64,000 nucleotides of DNA from Rhodospirillales bacterium (GTDB lineage Bacteria > Pseudomonadota > Alphaproteobacteria > Rhodospirillales > UBA2165): positions 25,237 to 89,236 of the forward strand of contig JAOMCN010000004.1 in NCBI GenBank assembly GCA_028345065.1, given 5' to 3'. Positions 54,537-63,611 of the stretch are shown here, piece by piece. Made by a program: the position numbers and the translations under genes. Positions within the stretch are counted from its first letter, which is position 1, and each line of letters opens with the position of its first letter. The notes below the pieces were generated by a model, which was not told the DNA's origin, made no database searches, and saw nothing but the letters and a program-made list of their open reading frames with translations.

Positions 54537-55526
54537 ATGAATCGCAAAAACAGCTGGCTAACCGCTCTAATATTGATAATTTTTGCTGCAGTCGGTGGCG
54601 GCAGTCTATTCGGTTATATGAATTTTACCCAACGTGGACCCCTGAAAAGTGATTTGATTATCATTATTCCAAAAGGAAGCGGAATCGATTCTATTTCCAG
54701 ACTTTTGGGGCGCAAGGGCGCGATATCGCAACCAATTCTATTTAAATTAACAGTACTCACTTTGAGATTAGAAAAGGTTATGCGGGCGGGGGAATACTCG
54801 ATTCCGAAAGAGTCAAGTCCAAGAGACATTCTATCAATCTTACGATCTGGTAAAATGGTAGTTCGTCGGTTCGTAGCAGTGGAAGGGCTTTATACCGCCG
54901 AAATTCTGGATCGTTTAAGAAAAGCTGATGGGTTGACCGGAACAGTGACGGAAACTCCAAAAGAGGGGAGGTTGTTACCGGAGACATATCATTATAATTT
55001 TGGTGATAATCGCAACGATTTAGTTAGACGAATGAAAGTTGCTATGACAAACACATCTGAGGAGTTGTGGTTGCTGCGCGAGGTCGGACTACCCATAAAT
55101 ACTCCTCAGGAAGCCATAATACTTGCTTCTATAGTAGAGAAAGAGACTGGGCTTGTTGAGGAGCGTCGTAGGGTAGCCAGCGTATTTATTAACCGATTAA
55201 AGCTTGGCATGCGACTTCAATCCGACCCTACTGTTATTTATGGCTTGACCAATGGCACTCGTAGGCTTGGTCGCCCTTTAAAAAGAAAGGATTTAAAAAG
55301 ACCAAATCCTTATAACACCTACCTTAATAAAGGGCTACCACCTGGACCCATCGCAAATCCGGGTCGAGCCTCGATCAAAGCCGTTCTCAACCCTATTGAA
55401 AGCACGGATCTTTATTTTGTTGCTGATGGGAAAGGGGGGCACGCATTTTCTAAAACCTTAAGCGAACATAATAAAAATGTTAAAGTTTTGAGAAAGCTGG
55501 AGAAGGAAAAAATGAAAACACGATAA
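54537..55526 (+). CDS. mltG: Endolytic murein transglycosylase MltG
   Basis: Inner-membrane lytic transglycosylase that cuts nascent glycan strands and may set their length. The 329-aa product has an N-terminal transmembrane helix (about residues 8-27), a LysM-like region, and the YceG catalytic core with the invariant Glu in ASIVEKETG, then QSDPTVIYGL and the PYNTYLNKGLPPGPIANPG signature. This is the family length. The fabF-mltG-yicC-gmk order is common in alphaproteobacteria. Confidence 0.94.
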   Translation: MNRKNSWLTALILIIFAAVGGGSLFGYMNFTQRGPLKSDLIIIIPKGSGIDSISRLLGRKGAISQPILFKLTVLTLRLEKVMRAGEYSIPKESSPRDILSILRSGKMVVRRFVAVEGLYTAEILDRLRKADGLTGTVTETPKEGRLLPETYHYNFGDNRNDLVRRMKVAMTNTSEELWLLREVGLPINTPQEAIILASIVEKETGLVEERRRVASVFINRLKLGMRLQSDPTVIYGLTNGTRRLGRPLKRKDLKRPNPYNTYLNKGLPPGPIANPGRASIKAVLNPIESTDLYFVADGKGGHAFSKTLSEHNKNVKVLRKLEKEKMKTR

Positions 55527-55610
55527 TATTTTTAATTGTGACATATTTTGTATTTTGCCAGAGTTATTGATTTAAAAAAGAGAATCACATATCCATTGGA
55601 AATGTCTACC

Positions 55611-56504
55611 ATGCCCAAAATATTCAGTATGACAGGATTTGGGAGATCAGCGGGGAGCTTTGGGAAATTCAGTTGGAACTGGGAAACGAAAAGTGTCAAC
55701 GGAAAGGGCCTTGATATTAAGTGTCGGTTACCGCACGGGTTAGAGGACTTGGATCTAAAGGCTAGAAAATTAGTAGGTCAAAAATTTAGCCGGGGCAATA
55801 TAAATCTTACTCTTTCAATAAAGGAAAACGGCAATCAACCCAGTTACAGAGTAAACCGCGAACTCCTTGATGAGCTGATTAAGACAGCTAGGGAAATGTT
55901 TGAAGGCACAGACAGTTTTGGACCTCTAAGACCAGATAGTTTTTTAGCGGTTAAAGGTGTTATAGAACCTGTTGAAGAGGAGCCAGATATTGATGTAATC
56001 CAGGAGAGAGATGATTTAATAATTGCGGACCTTGAGAAAGCGCTTTCCGAGTTGTCATCGGCGAGAAAGGTTGAAGGCACAAACATTTCCCAAACATTGG
56101 AATTACAACTTGCTGAAATTCAAGCATTAATTGAGCGTGCGGATAGTAATTCCGAATCCCAACCCCAAGCCATTCGTGAGCGATTAAAACAGCAAATGGA
56201 GATTCTTCTTGACGTGACACCAGCTTTGCCAGAGGAGCGAATTACTCAAGAAGCGGTAATGCTTATGATTAAGGTGGATGTGCGTGAAGAACTCGATCGA
56301 CTAAGGGCTCACACCTCGACAGCCAGAACACTTCTCATTGATGGGGCGGTAATTGGCCGTAAACTTGATTTCCTGTGTCAGGAACTTAACAGAGAAGTTA
56401 ATACTCTGTGTTCAAAGGCGAATAATATTGAGCTTTCTAACATTGGGTTAGATTTAAAGGCACTGATTGAACAATTTCGAGAGCAGGTGCAAAATATTGA
56501 ATAA
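55611..56504 (+). CDS. yicC: YicC-family endoribonuclease
   Basis: YicC/YloC proteins are conserved bacterial RNases; E. coli YicC has been linked to small-RNA turnover. From ATG 55611 the product has 297 aa and begins PKIFSMTGFGRS, the family N-terminus, followed by the SVNGKGLDIKCRLP and KARKLVGQKFSRGNINLTL region. The DUF1732 C-terminal domain ends KADVREELDRL-like, LDFLCQELNREVNTLCSKANN. The upstream in-frame extension from 55548 is not family sequence; ATG 55602 is another possibility. The last 8 bp overlap the start of gmk, so the two are translationally linked. Confidence 0.92.
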   Translation: MPKIFSMTGFGRSAGSFGKFSWNWETKSVNGKGLDIKCRLPHGLEDLDLKARKLVGQKFSRGNINLTLSIKENGNQPSYRVNRELLDELIKTAREMFEGTDSFGPLRPDSFLAVKGVIEPVEEEPDIDVIQERDDLIIADLEKALSELSSARKVEGTNISQTLELQLAEIQALIERADSNSESQPQAIRERLKQQMEILLDVTPALPEERITQEAVMLMIKVDVREELDRLRAHTSTARTLLIDGAVIGRKLDFLCQELNREVNTLCSKANNIELSNIGLDLKALIEQFREQVQNIE

Positions 56505-57153
56505 TCACGATAATTCTAATGTCTATGCGCGGCGCGGGTTGATGCTGGTTCTCTCATCACCGTCTGGTGCGGGAAAAACAACCCTCGCCAAGGCACTTTT
56601 GGCTCGCGAAGAAAACCTTCGAATGTCCATCTCTTTTACCACTAGGTTGAGACGGGCAAAGGAAGTGGATGGAAAAGACTATAATTTTGTTAATGAAACT
56701 AAGTTTAAGAAGATGGCAGAAGTGGGGGAATTTCTTGAATATGCCCAAGTATTCGGTAACTATTATGGGACACCTAGAATACCTATTGAGAAAGCGCTCG
56801 CCTCAGGTTCAGATATTCTATTTGATATTGATTGGCAGGGAACACAGCAACTGGAAGGAGATAAGACTGCCGGAAAAGATCTTGTAAGCGTATTTATATT
56901 GCCGCCAGATAATGATGAGCTTGAAACTCGTCTCAGGACACGGGCGCAAGATGCTGATGAAGAGGTTAAAATCCGAATGGCTAAAGCGGCCGATGAAATG
57001 AGCCATTACCGCGAGTACGATTATATTATTGTAAATCGGTATGTAGAAGAGAGTGTTCAATTGTTACAGATGATACTCGGAGCGGAACGGCTTCGGGCAA
57101 ATCGCCAGTCAGGGTTACATAAATTTGTCCAAATTTTAAGGGGCGAAACTTAA
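56497..57153 (+). CDS. gmk: Guanylate kinase
   Basis: Phosphorylates GMP to GDP with ATP. From a TTG at 56497 the product has 218 aa; AGG lies 9 bases upstream and the TTG overlaps the yicC stop. The frame runs further upstream to ATG 56467, but the alphaproteobacterial N-terminus (NNHDNSN..YARRGLMLVLSSPSGAGK) fits the TTG. P-loop SSPSGAGKTTL is followed by SFTTRLRRAKEVDGKDYNFV and EYDYIIVNRY, the usual GMP-binding and lid segments. The gene converges with rsmA and their stop codons overlap by 4 bp. Confidence 0.94.
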   Translation: MNNHDNSNVYARRGLMLVLSSPSGAGKTTLAKALLAREENLRMSISFTTRLRRAKEVDGKDYNFVNETKFKKMAEVGEFLEYAQVFGNYYGTPRIPIEKALASGSDILFDIDWQGTQQLEGDKTAGKDLVSVFILPPDNDELETRLRTRAQDADEEVKIRMAKAADEMSHYREYDYIIVNRYVEESVQLLQMILGAERLRANRQSGLHKFVQILRGET

Positions 57154-57983
57154 TCCCTGATACTGCGAGCTAGCTGGCAAAACTGCTCAATGGTTAAATT
57201 TTCAGCTCGCAAGGTCGGATTTATACCCAATGATGGGAGGTCTAAATTGAATTTTTTCAGAGAAGATCGTAGCATTTTTCGTCGTTGATTAAACGCCGCA
57301 TAAGTGACCTTTTCCAATTTGAGCCAGTCCGCGGGTGCGCTTGGCTTGTTTCGTGGTAACAAAGTAACAACGCTAGAGACAACCTTGGGAGGAGGTACAA
57401 AGGCTAGGCTGTCAATATTAAACTGAATATTCACGTTACAAAGCCATTGGGTTATGACTGATAACCTGCCATATGCTTTGGTAGATGGTGAAGCGACTAA
57501 CCTGTCCGCTACTTCCTTTTGAAATGTTAAAGTCATTTGGCTGATGGATTTGATCTTTTGGAGCCAACCGATCAGTAAAGGGGTAGATATATTATAAGGT
57601 AGGTTTGCGACAATGTTAAACGGTTTTGAACTAATTTGGGAAAGATCTATATTCATAGCATCTGCCTCTACGATGATTAGGCTTTCCGAATAAAAGCTCT
57701 GCAGTTCAAGTAAAGCCGCTAGACATCTTGGGTCTTTTTCAATTGCGATTACTTTTTTTGCACCATTCATTAACAATGACCGGGTTAGTCCTCCTGGGCC
57801 CGGTCCGATTTCAATTACAGTTGAGCCCTTTACATTTGCAATCCTAGCAATTTTATCAGTTAAATTAGTATCTAATAGAAAATGTTGACCTAGAGATCTT
57901 TTTGCATAAATCTCATGCTTCGACATTACGTTGCGAAGTGTTGGAAGAAAATCTTGATCAGAGGAATTCTGATATTTACTCAC
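57150..57983 (-). CDS. rsmA: 16S rRNA dimethyladenosine transferase (RsmA/KsgA)
   Basis: SAM-dependent dimethylation of two adjacent adenosines near the 3' end of 16S rRNA during 30S assembly. The product has the RSLGQHFLLD start motif of the family, SAM-binding VIEIGPGPGGLTRSLL, the catalytic NLPYNIS, and the C-terminal PPPKVVSSVV. GTG 57983 is chosen, four bases after the pdxA stop (277 aa); a GTG at 58013 or ATG 57926 are alternatives because no clear Shine-Dalgarno is seen. It is last of lptF-lptG-lptD-surA-pdxA-rsmA. Confidence 0.93.
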   Translation of the reverse strand: MSKYQNSSDQDFLPTLRNVMSKHEIYAKRSLGQHFLLDTNLTDKIARIANVKGSTVIEIGPGPGGLTRSLLMNGAKKVIAIEKDPRCLAALLELQSFYSESLIIVEADAMNIDLSQISSKPFNIVANLPYNISTPLLIGWLQKIKSISQMTLTFQKEVADRLVASPSTKAYGRLSVITQWLCNVNIQFNIDSLAFVPPPKVVSSVVTLLPRNKPSAPADWLKLEKVTYAAFNQRRKMLRSSLKKFNLDLPSLGINPTLRAENLTIEQFCQLARSIRD

Positions 57984-57987
57984 TAAT

Positions 57988-59007
57988 TTATGACTTTGTA
58001 AGTTTTTCTGCACGATTTTTCAGCATTTGACTGGCTAGTTGGATAGCTGCAACTAGGCTAGTCTCCTGTGCGGTACCGGTACCTGAAATATCCAAAGCAG
58101 TGCCATGATCGGGAGAAGTTCGGATAAAAGGAAGACCTAATGTTACATTAACAGCCCTTTCAAAGTCTAAAGTCTTTATGGGTATCAAGGCCTGATCATG
58201 ATACATGCATAACACCGCGTCATACTTCTTTCTCGCTTCGGAATGAAATAGTGTATCTGCAGGAAGAGGACCATAGGTATCATATCCCATAATATTTAGT
58301 GTTTTGACAGCCGGTTCTATGATCATATTTTCTTCCTGGCCCATTGTTCCATCCTCACCGGCGTGGGGATTAAGACCTGCGATTGCTAGCTTAGGACGAC
58401 TTATCCCAAAATCCATTTTAAGAGCGGATAGTGTGGTTTTGGCCGTTTCAATGATCAATTTCGGAGAAAGCAGCGTAACTGCCTCCTTCAAACTAATATG
58501 CCTAGTAACGGGTACTACCCTCAATTTTTCTGAATACAGCATCATAATTGGCTTAGAATTAACATTTGCAAGATGGGCTAAATATTCAGTGTGCCCGGGG
58601 AACGAAAATCCCATACTGTAAAGAACAGATTTTTGGATAGGATTGGTTACTACCGCACCAACTTTGCCAGAGAGGGCCAAGGTAGCAGCCTTTCTTATGG
58701 AACTGATGACTGCTGTTCCATTAGCCGGATCGGGTTGTGTTATAGTCGATCTTACTCTTTTGCCTAATGGTAAAACCGGCAAACATTTTGAGAAGTGATT
58801 CAATATCTCGCTAGGTTTATCAATTACACCAATATCAATTTTCCAACCCAAAGAGAGAGAAATTTCTCGTATGCGTTCGGGGTCATCGATGACAAAAAAC
58901 GGCTGAAGCTGGCTATGGTGATCCCGCCATGCCTTAAGTGTAATTTCTGCGCTAATTCCAGCTGGTTCGCCCATAGTCAGGGCTATAGGGGATGAGCAGG
59001 TCTTCAT
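57988..59007 (-). CDS. pdxA: 4-hydroxythreonine-4-phosphate dehydrogenase
   Basis: NAD-dependent step of pyridoxal phosphate synthesis, in the pathway that also uses SerC. The 339-aa product has ALTMGEPAGISAEI at the start, metal-binding His residues in FPGHTEYLA and MYHDQALIPIKT, and the GLNPHAGEDG loop typical of PdxA. It starts with ATG overlapping the surA stop (ATGA) and is followed by rsmA, as in E. coli and many Proteobacteria. Confidence 0.95.
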   Translation of the reverse strand: MKTCSSPIALTMGEPAGISAEITLKAWRDHHSQLQPFFVIDDPERIREISLSLGWKIDIGVIDKPSEILNHFSKCLPVLPLGKRVRSTITQPDPANGTAVISSIRKAATLALSGKVGAVVTNPIQKSVLYSMGFSFPGHTEYLAHLANVNSKPIMMLYSEKLRVVPVTRHISLKEAVTLLSPKLIIETAKTTLSALKMDFGISRPKLAIAGLNPHAGEDGTMGQEENMIIEPAVKTLNIMGYDTYGPLPADTLFHSEARKKYDAVLCMYHDQALIPIKTLDFERAVNVTLGLPFIRTSPDHGTALDISGTGTAQETSLVAAIQLASQMLKNRAEKLTKS

Positions 59008-60302
59008 TTGCGAGTTTCGATAAATGCCGATAGTCTTAAATCTAGCAACTCACGGCGGGAAATCAATTCAGCTTTCCGTTGGGAAATATTTTGGGCAACC
59101 CTACGACGAGCCTTTTCTTCGTCTTCATCAAACGTTCTGCTGCAGACCATTAATATTAAAATTCCTGCTTTGGTCCGGATTGGATTACTTGCCTTGCCAA
59201 TATCTAAATTCCGAGTTGCCTTCCTAATACTAGGTAACAAGTTCGATAACTTGACCTCTTGGATCTTACCCATTTTAGGTATTCCAATCTCTTTTTCCAA
59301 GGCTTCCATATCTTTACAATTTTGTACACTCCTTGAAATCGATTGTGCGAGTGTTAGCTGGGCCTGCAGCTCTGATTTAGCCGCATTGTTTTTAAGAGGT
59401 AGTAATATCTGCTGTATTGAAACCGAAGTTTCACCCGAAATAAGACCCTGCGCTAGTCTCTTGTTTTTTAGTAGGAGTATATAATATCCATCAGGGGCCT
59501 TGACCGGAACTGATAGTTCATTTCGTTGCAAAGTTAATATGATCTTTGCCAGATATGGATCTAGCTGATCTTCACGAATCCAACCTAAATTTCCATTTCG
59601 CGCTGCAGAAGCACTTTCGGAAAATGACCTAGCGACCTGACCAAATGGTGTTCCGCCTTTGATTTGTTGATAAAGTCGGTTCACCAGTTCTTGCTCTTTA
59701 AGGTCTGATTTTCCCGTATCAAAAGAAATAAATATTTCGGCTACTAAATACTCAGGCCTTCCTTTATAATCTCGTATCAAGCGGATCTGGGCATTGATGT
59801 TTTCTTCATCTAACTCACCAGATTTTGCCAATTTTTTCCGAATAATTCGACCCCAGGCAATTTTAGCCTCAACCTGTCGCTCGTAAGTGAGTGTATCGAT
59901 ATTGCTCTTGTTCAGTAGTTTTGCCATGTCCCCTTTCAACATTCTGTTTTGCTTTTCCACTTGACCAATAAACGCACCTATTTGTTTGCGGGAAACTTTA
60001 ATTTTTTGCCGCTTAGCCTGTTGAAGCATCAATTTTTGGTCGATGAGGTTATTGAGAATTCTGTTTCGAATACGCTTTCTCTCGTTAGGGTTATTAGGTA
60101 ACCCAGATGAGAATAATACAAAATCTATCCTAGACTGAAGGTCATAATCTGAGATTATTTCGTCATTGACGATAGCGACGATATTTAGAGACGACTGTCC
60201 GATTGCGGAAAATGCGAATGCAAAGCTCAGAAGAGCCAAGGCGCAACTGACTAAAAGATTTGTTTTAATTATTGTACAAACACATGAAGAAGATATCTTC
60301 AC
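59004..60302 (-). CDS. surA: Periplasmic chaperone / peptidyl-prolyl isomerase SurA
   Basis: Escorts outer-membrane proteins such as LptD to the BAM complex. The 432-aa product has a signal peptide (about residues 14-36, ending near AIGQSS), an N-terminal SurA domain (IVAIVNDEIISDYDLQSR, DQKLMLQQAK), and a parvulin-like PpiC domain from about 190 (RPEYLVAEIFISFD, GWIREDQLDPYLA). A second, more diverged PpiC-like segment follows. The start is a GTG at 60302 close to TAGGA, so the start is not certain. It sits between lptD and pdxA, the standard order. Confidence 0.93.
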   Translation of the reverse strand: MKISSSCVCTIIKTNLLVSCALALLSFAFAFSAIGQSSLNIVAIVNDEIISDYDLQSRIDFVLFSSGLPNNPNERKRIRNRILNNLIDQKLMLQQAKRQKIKVSRKQIGAFIGQVEKQNRMLKGDMAKLLNKSNIDTLTYERQVEAKIAWGRIIRKKLAKSGELDEENINAQIRLIRDYKGRPEYLVAEIFISFDTGKSDLKEQELVNRLYQQIKGGTPFGQVARSFSESASAARNGNLGWIREDQLDPYLAKIILTLQRNELSVPVKAPDGYYILLLKNKRLAQGLISGETSVSIQQILLPLKNNAAKSELQAQLTLAQSISRSVQNCKDMEALEKEIGIPKMGKIQEVKLSNLLPSIRKATRNLDIGKASNPIRTKAGILILMVCSRTFDEDEEKARRRVAQNISQRKAELISRRELLDLRLSAFIETRK

Positions 60303-60330
60303 TCCTAATTATCCAATTTTAGATTTCCAT

Positions 60331-62472
60331 TTAGTCGTCTTTTGAAACACCAAATTTTGACTCTCCTAGCGTTTTAAAAGTTAGTTGAAAAAGTATTGTA
60401 TCGCTTGGTTTCAGATCCCTATCAACAAAAAAATCTCGTTTTAATGTAGTGCTGAACGTGAAACATTCGCACTCAAAGGTCGCATTGAGGGCAATAGCTT
60501 GAAGATTACCTTCTTCCTGCAAGTTATATCGACCAGAGAGGCTGCTCCTCCATAGTCGGTTCAGTTGGGACTTAATTGAACCTGACAATTCATCCCTGCC
60601 GCCGAACTCAGAGTTTGGTTGAGACTCGAAAAATACATAGTTAGTTGTGACCTTAAGTGCCGGTGGTCCAGCCGTCAATTGAACCTCATTCTTAGCGGGG
60701 GAAAGATCTTCATGGGATAATCTTGTTCTGTAATTTAAATCAAGGTATTTACCAGGCGAGATATTTATTCTACTCACTATATCTGAGAAATTATCTTCTA
60801 GCCCAGAACCTGGGCCGAAGGTGTCGTCGGATTTGATACGATAACTTTGCCCTACAAAAAGGGAACTGCTGCCACCATTTTGCCCATAAACTCCCCACTT
60901 TATACCGTAGCCAAGTCTAGGTCCTCCTTCAACGCGATCAAGACCGGTAAAGCGGTTCTCATTAAATACATTGGTGTCATCAAATTCGAAGTCTACACTA
61001 TCTTCATTTGGAATATCATTGGGGTTTCCACCATATGGGCTAATGATAAGTGAAGCCAGGGGTTCAAGTATTTGGGTTACGCGACCGCGAGAATTTGACA
61101 TTGGGTATCCCCAATTAACCGATGCTTGCGGATGAACTCGGCCACTAATGCCTTTGGTAGAACCCTGTCCGTTTGAATTGACCAAATTTGTAACATGGTA
61201 CATGTCGCCGCGAATAGATAGATTTACATCAACAACTTCACCTAGCGAGCCAATTCGAGGTAGGTGCCAGCCATAACCAAGTGATAGCCGTTTAGTGTCG
61301 TTACCGTCAGTGCGGGTAAGTGCTAACGCGTTAGCTCTAATTGAATTTGTAGCGCCTAACCTATTTGGCTTGCTAATATGGCTGAAATCAACCATTGGCA
61401 GGACGATGGGTATTTCTCCTGGGTCATCTGTCTCCTGCAATCCTTGAAAATAGTAAGAGTCAATCTTTAGATAATCGCGGCCTTTAAATGCCTCCCCAAA
61501 AGCCCTTGTCGTCATATCTGGCCTTGATGAAATCTTATAACGTCTCATGTATGTGTCATCAACTGCCCGTTGTATATCTATTCCCATTCGCCAGACATCG
61601 TTAACATTCTTTCGATATTTGGTGTCAATGTGGCCAAATAGTTCGTTATTTGAATCAAGGGTAATACTAGCATCAGTTTCTAGCTGAACGTTGGGGCTAA
61701 TGTCTCGGTATTCAGCAGCTAAATGGACCCTTTCTTTCGATGTAAACGTGGGCGTAATCGTCAGGTCTTTATTTGCTGCAATATTAAAAAAATAGGGAGT
61801 TGCGAGTGTGGGTCCCAATGCCGATGAACCCCCGAAACTTGGGGTAATGAAACCGGATTTTCTCTTAACTGTCGGGTCTGGGTGGTAAAAGAAAGGAATG
61901 TAAGCGACTGGAACACCAAAGAGCTCTAAATAAGCGTCTGTGTATTCAATTACCTGCTCTTTTTCATCGTGGACTACCTTTTTTGCTTTTAACTGCCATA
62001 AAGGTGTGTCGCCTGTTTGATCAGCGCAGTCTTGACAAGGAGAATATACAGCGTTTCGCATTTCCGTAGAAATTCCGGCAGATCTGCGTGCTCCAGTAGC
62101 TGCGATTCTTGAGTTGTCGGAAAGTCTAATTCTTAGGTCTCTAATAATTCCGTCTTTTAAATCACCCGTGAGTTTCATCATTTCAGCAAATAAAACGTCT
62201 CCCGAAGCCTCTAATAGGCTTACTCCCCCGGTAGCAGTCACAACATTTTGTATTTGGTTGTATGTTACAGAGTCGGCTATGAGGACTCGCTGTTCATGAG
62301 AAACCTCAACGTTTCCAATGGCTCTAACAATTCCGCTTTTTTTGTCATGGGTGACTTCATTAGCTGAAAAAAGTAGGGGTCGGTTGCCGGATTGCAGATC
62401 CTGTCCCGCAACCAAGAATGGAACCAAGGCTATCCCAAGAGCCTGAATCATTATCAATCGAAATTTATTCAT
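60331..62472 (-). CDS. lptD: LPS-assembly protein LptD
   Basis: Outer-membrane beta-barrel that places LPS on the cell surface with LptE. From ATG 62472 the product has 713 aa: signal peptide (about residues 1-24), an N-terminal OstA-type beta-jellyroll domain (ANEVTHDKKSGIVRAIGNVEVSHEQ) continuing the LptA-type bridge, and a C-terminal barrel with many alternating aromatic/hydrophobic strands and short turns. Cys residues in PCQDCADQ and ECECF may form disulfides. The longer frame upstream (to 62544) runs into lptG and is not used. LptD is made right after LptG and before SurA, its chaperone. Confidence 0.93.
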   Translation of the reverse strand: MNKFRLIMIQALGIALVPFLVAGQDLQSGNRPLLFSANEVTHDKKSGIVRAIGNVEVSHEQRVLIADSVTYNQIQNVVTATGGVSLLEASGDVLFAEMMKLTGDLKDGIIRDLRIRLSDNSRIAATGARRSAGISTEMRNAVYSPCQDCADQTGDTPLWQLKAKKVVHDEKEQVIEYTDAYLELFGVPVAYIPFFYHPDPTVKRKSGFITPSFGGSSALGPTLATPYFFNIAANKDLTITPTFTSKERVHLAAEYRDISPNVQLETDASITLDSNNELFGHIDTKYRKNVNDVWRMGIDIQRAVDDTYMRRYKISSRPDMTTRAFGEAFKGRDYLKIDSYYFQGLQETDDPGEIPIVLPMVDFSHISKPNRLGATNSIRANALALTRTDGNDTKRLSLGYGWHLPRIGSLGEVVDVNLSIRGDMYHVTNLVNSNGQGSTKGISGRVHPQASVNWGYPMSNSRGRVTQILEPLASLIISPYGGNPNDIPNEDSVDFEFDDTNVFNENRFTGLDRVEGGPRLGYGIKWGVYGQNGGSSSLFVGQSYRIKSDDTFGPGSGLEDNFSDIVSRINISPGKYLDLNYRTRLSHEDLSPAKNEVQLTAGPPALKVTTNYVFFESQPNSEFGGRDELSGSIKSQLNRLWRSSLSGRYNLQEEGNLQAIALNATFECECFTFSTTLKRDFFVDRDLKPSDTILFQLTFKTLGESKFGVSKDD

Positions 62473-62477
62473 TTGAA

Positions 62478-63575
62478 CTAACCATCTTCGAGATGGAACA
62501 CCATTGCAAGTCCCAATAAAGCACTGATACCTGCAGGAGCCCATGCTGCAAGTACAATTGGAATACTCTCCCTTAATCCAAGTGCGGAAACAACATCCAA
62601 GAAGAAAAAGAGAAAAAAACCGGTCAGAATACCGCCAATTATCATAATGCTCGTCCTGGCCCTTGGTGATTGTTTTAAAGTAAATGTTGCCGCGATTAAA
62701 ACCATTGCAAGTAATAACAGAGGTGTGGCTAGCAGTGAATGCCAGTAGAGTCTATGTCTGACAGCTGAAAACCCCGCTTTATCGAGATTAGAAATGAAGT
62801 CAGGTAGGCTCCAAAATGAGAGAGTTTCAGGTGGAGCAAAACTATCGTGAAGGTTGTTGAGTGTTATATCTGTAGGTAACCAATGTTCCTTTTTATGCAT
62901 AGGTAATTCTTTATCTCGTTCATGTATCCAAACATCCGAGAGGAGCCAAAATCCATCTTCTAGCTCGGCTTTAATGGCGCTCAGTCTTTGCCGGTATTTG
63001 TTCGAACCTTGGTAATTAAAAATAGTAACGTCTTTAAGTTTTATTGAATTTCCTTTCAGATTTAATGTTGTGGAGTGAATTACCGATTGATTTTGTTTAT
63101 TTGCCTCCCTTAGCCATAGTCCATTCGGAGATAAAGAAAGTAAGTTTGTTTGTCCCTTAATATGGATTGCATTGAGACCATCAAATTTAGACAACAGTGC
63201 TGAAGCTAAGGGATTTAGTACTGTGATTTGCAACGTACCCAGGATAAGCGCTAAGCCCAAAACGGGTAAGAGGAATTGCCATGCAGAAATACCGGACGCG
63301 CGCGCCACCACTAACTCATGGTTCCTTGTCATACGCAAAAATGCAATCATACTGCCGAACAATACGGCAAACGGAAATGCCTGTTGTCCTAGAAAGGGAA
63401 GTTTCAATAAGGACATTTTCAGGACTAAGCCAATACCTACTTCATCATGAGGCGATGCCAGTCGAAGCAGTTCGATAATATCAAATAAAAATATAAGACT
63501 AAGAAATACGACAAATACGCATATAAAGCATGTTAAAAAATTTCGACCGATATAAAAAGATAGAACCGTCGACAT
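62478..63575 (-). CDS. lptG: LPS export ABC transporter permease LptG
   Basis: Inner-membrane permease of LptB2FG, which extracts LPS from the inner membrane. The 365-aa product has six transmembrane segments (three at the N-terminal end, including TCFICVFVVFLSLIFLFDII, and three after the periplasmic domain, including LLATPLLLLAMVLIAATFTL) and a central beta-jellyroll domain (about residues 130-240). It starts MSTVLSFYIGRNF, typical of LptG. It is followed 5 bp later by lptD and preceded by lptF. Confidence 0.94.
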   Translation of the reverse strand: MSTVLSFYIGRNFLTCFICVFVVFLSLIFLFDIIELLRLASPHDEVGIGLVLKMSLLKLPFLGQQAFPFAVLFGSMIAFLRMTRNHELVVARASGISAWQFLLPVLGLALILGTLQITVLNPLASALLSKFDGLNAIHIKGQTNLLSLSPNGLWLREANKQNQSVIHSTTLNLKGNSIKLKDVTIFNYQGSNKYRQRLSAIKAELEDGFWLLSDVWIHERDKELPMHKKEHWLPTDITLNNLHDSFAPPETLSFWSLPDFISNLDKAGFSAVRHRLYWHSLLATPLLLLAMVLIAATFTLKQSPRARTSIMIIGGILTGFFLFFFLDVVSALGLRESIPIVLAAWAPAGISALLGLAMVFHLEDG

Positions 63576-63611
63576 TTCGCTATTTCTAACCTTAGTGGGC
63601 CAATTAAGCCT

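Noticed and set aside
59008..59484. 158-codon plus-strand frame inside surA
   Set aside because: It is antisense to the PpiC and signal-bearing SurA frame, Ser/Leu-rich without family features.
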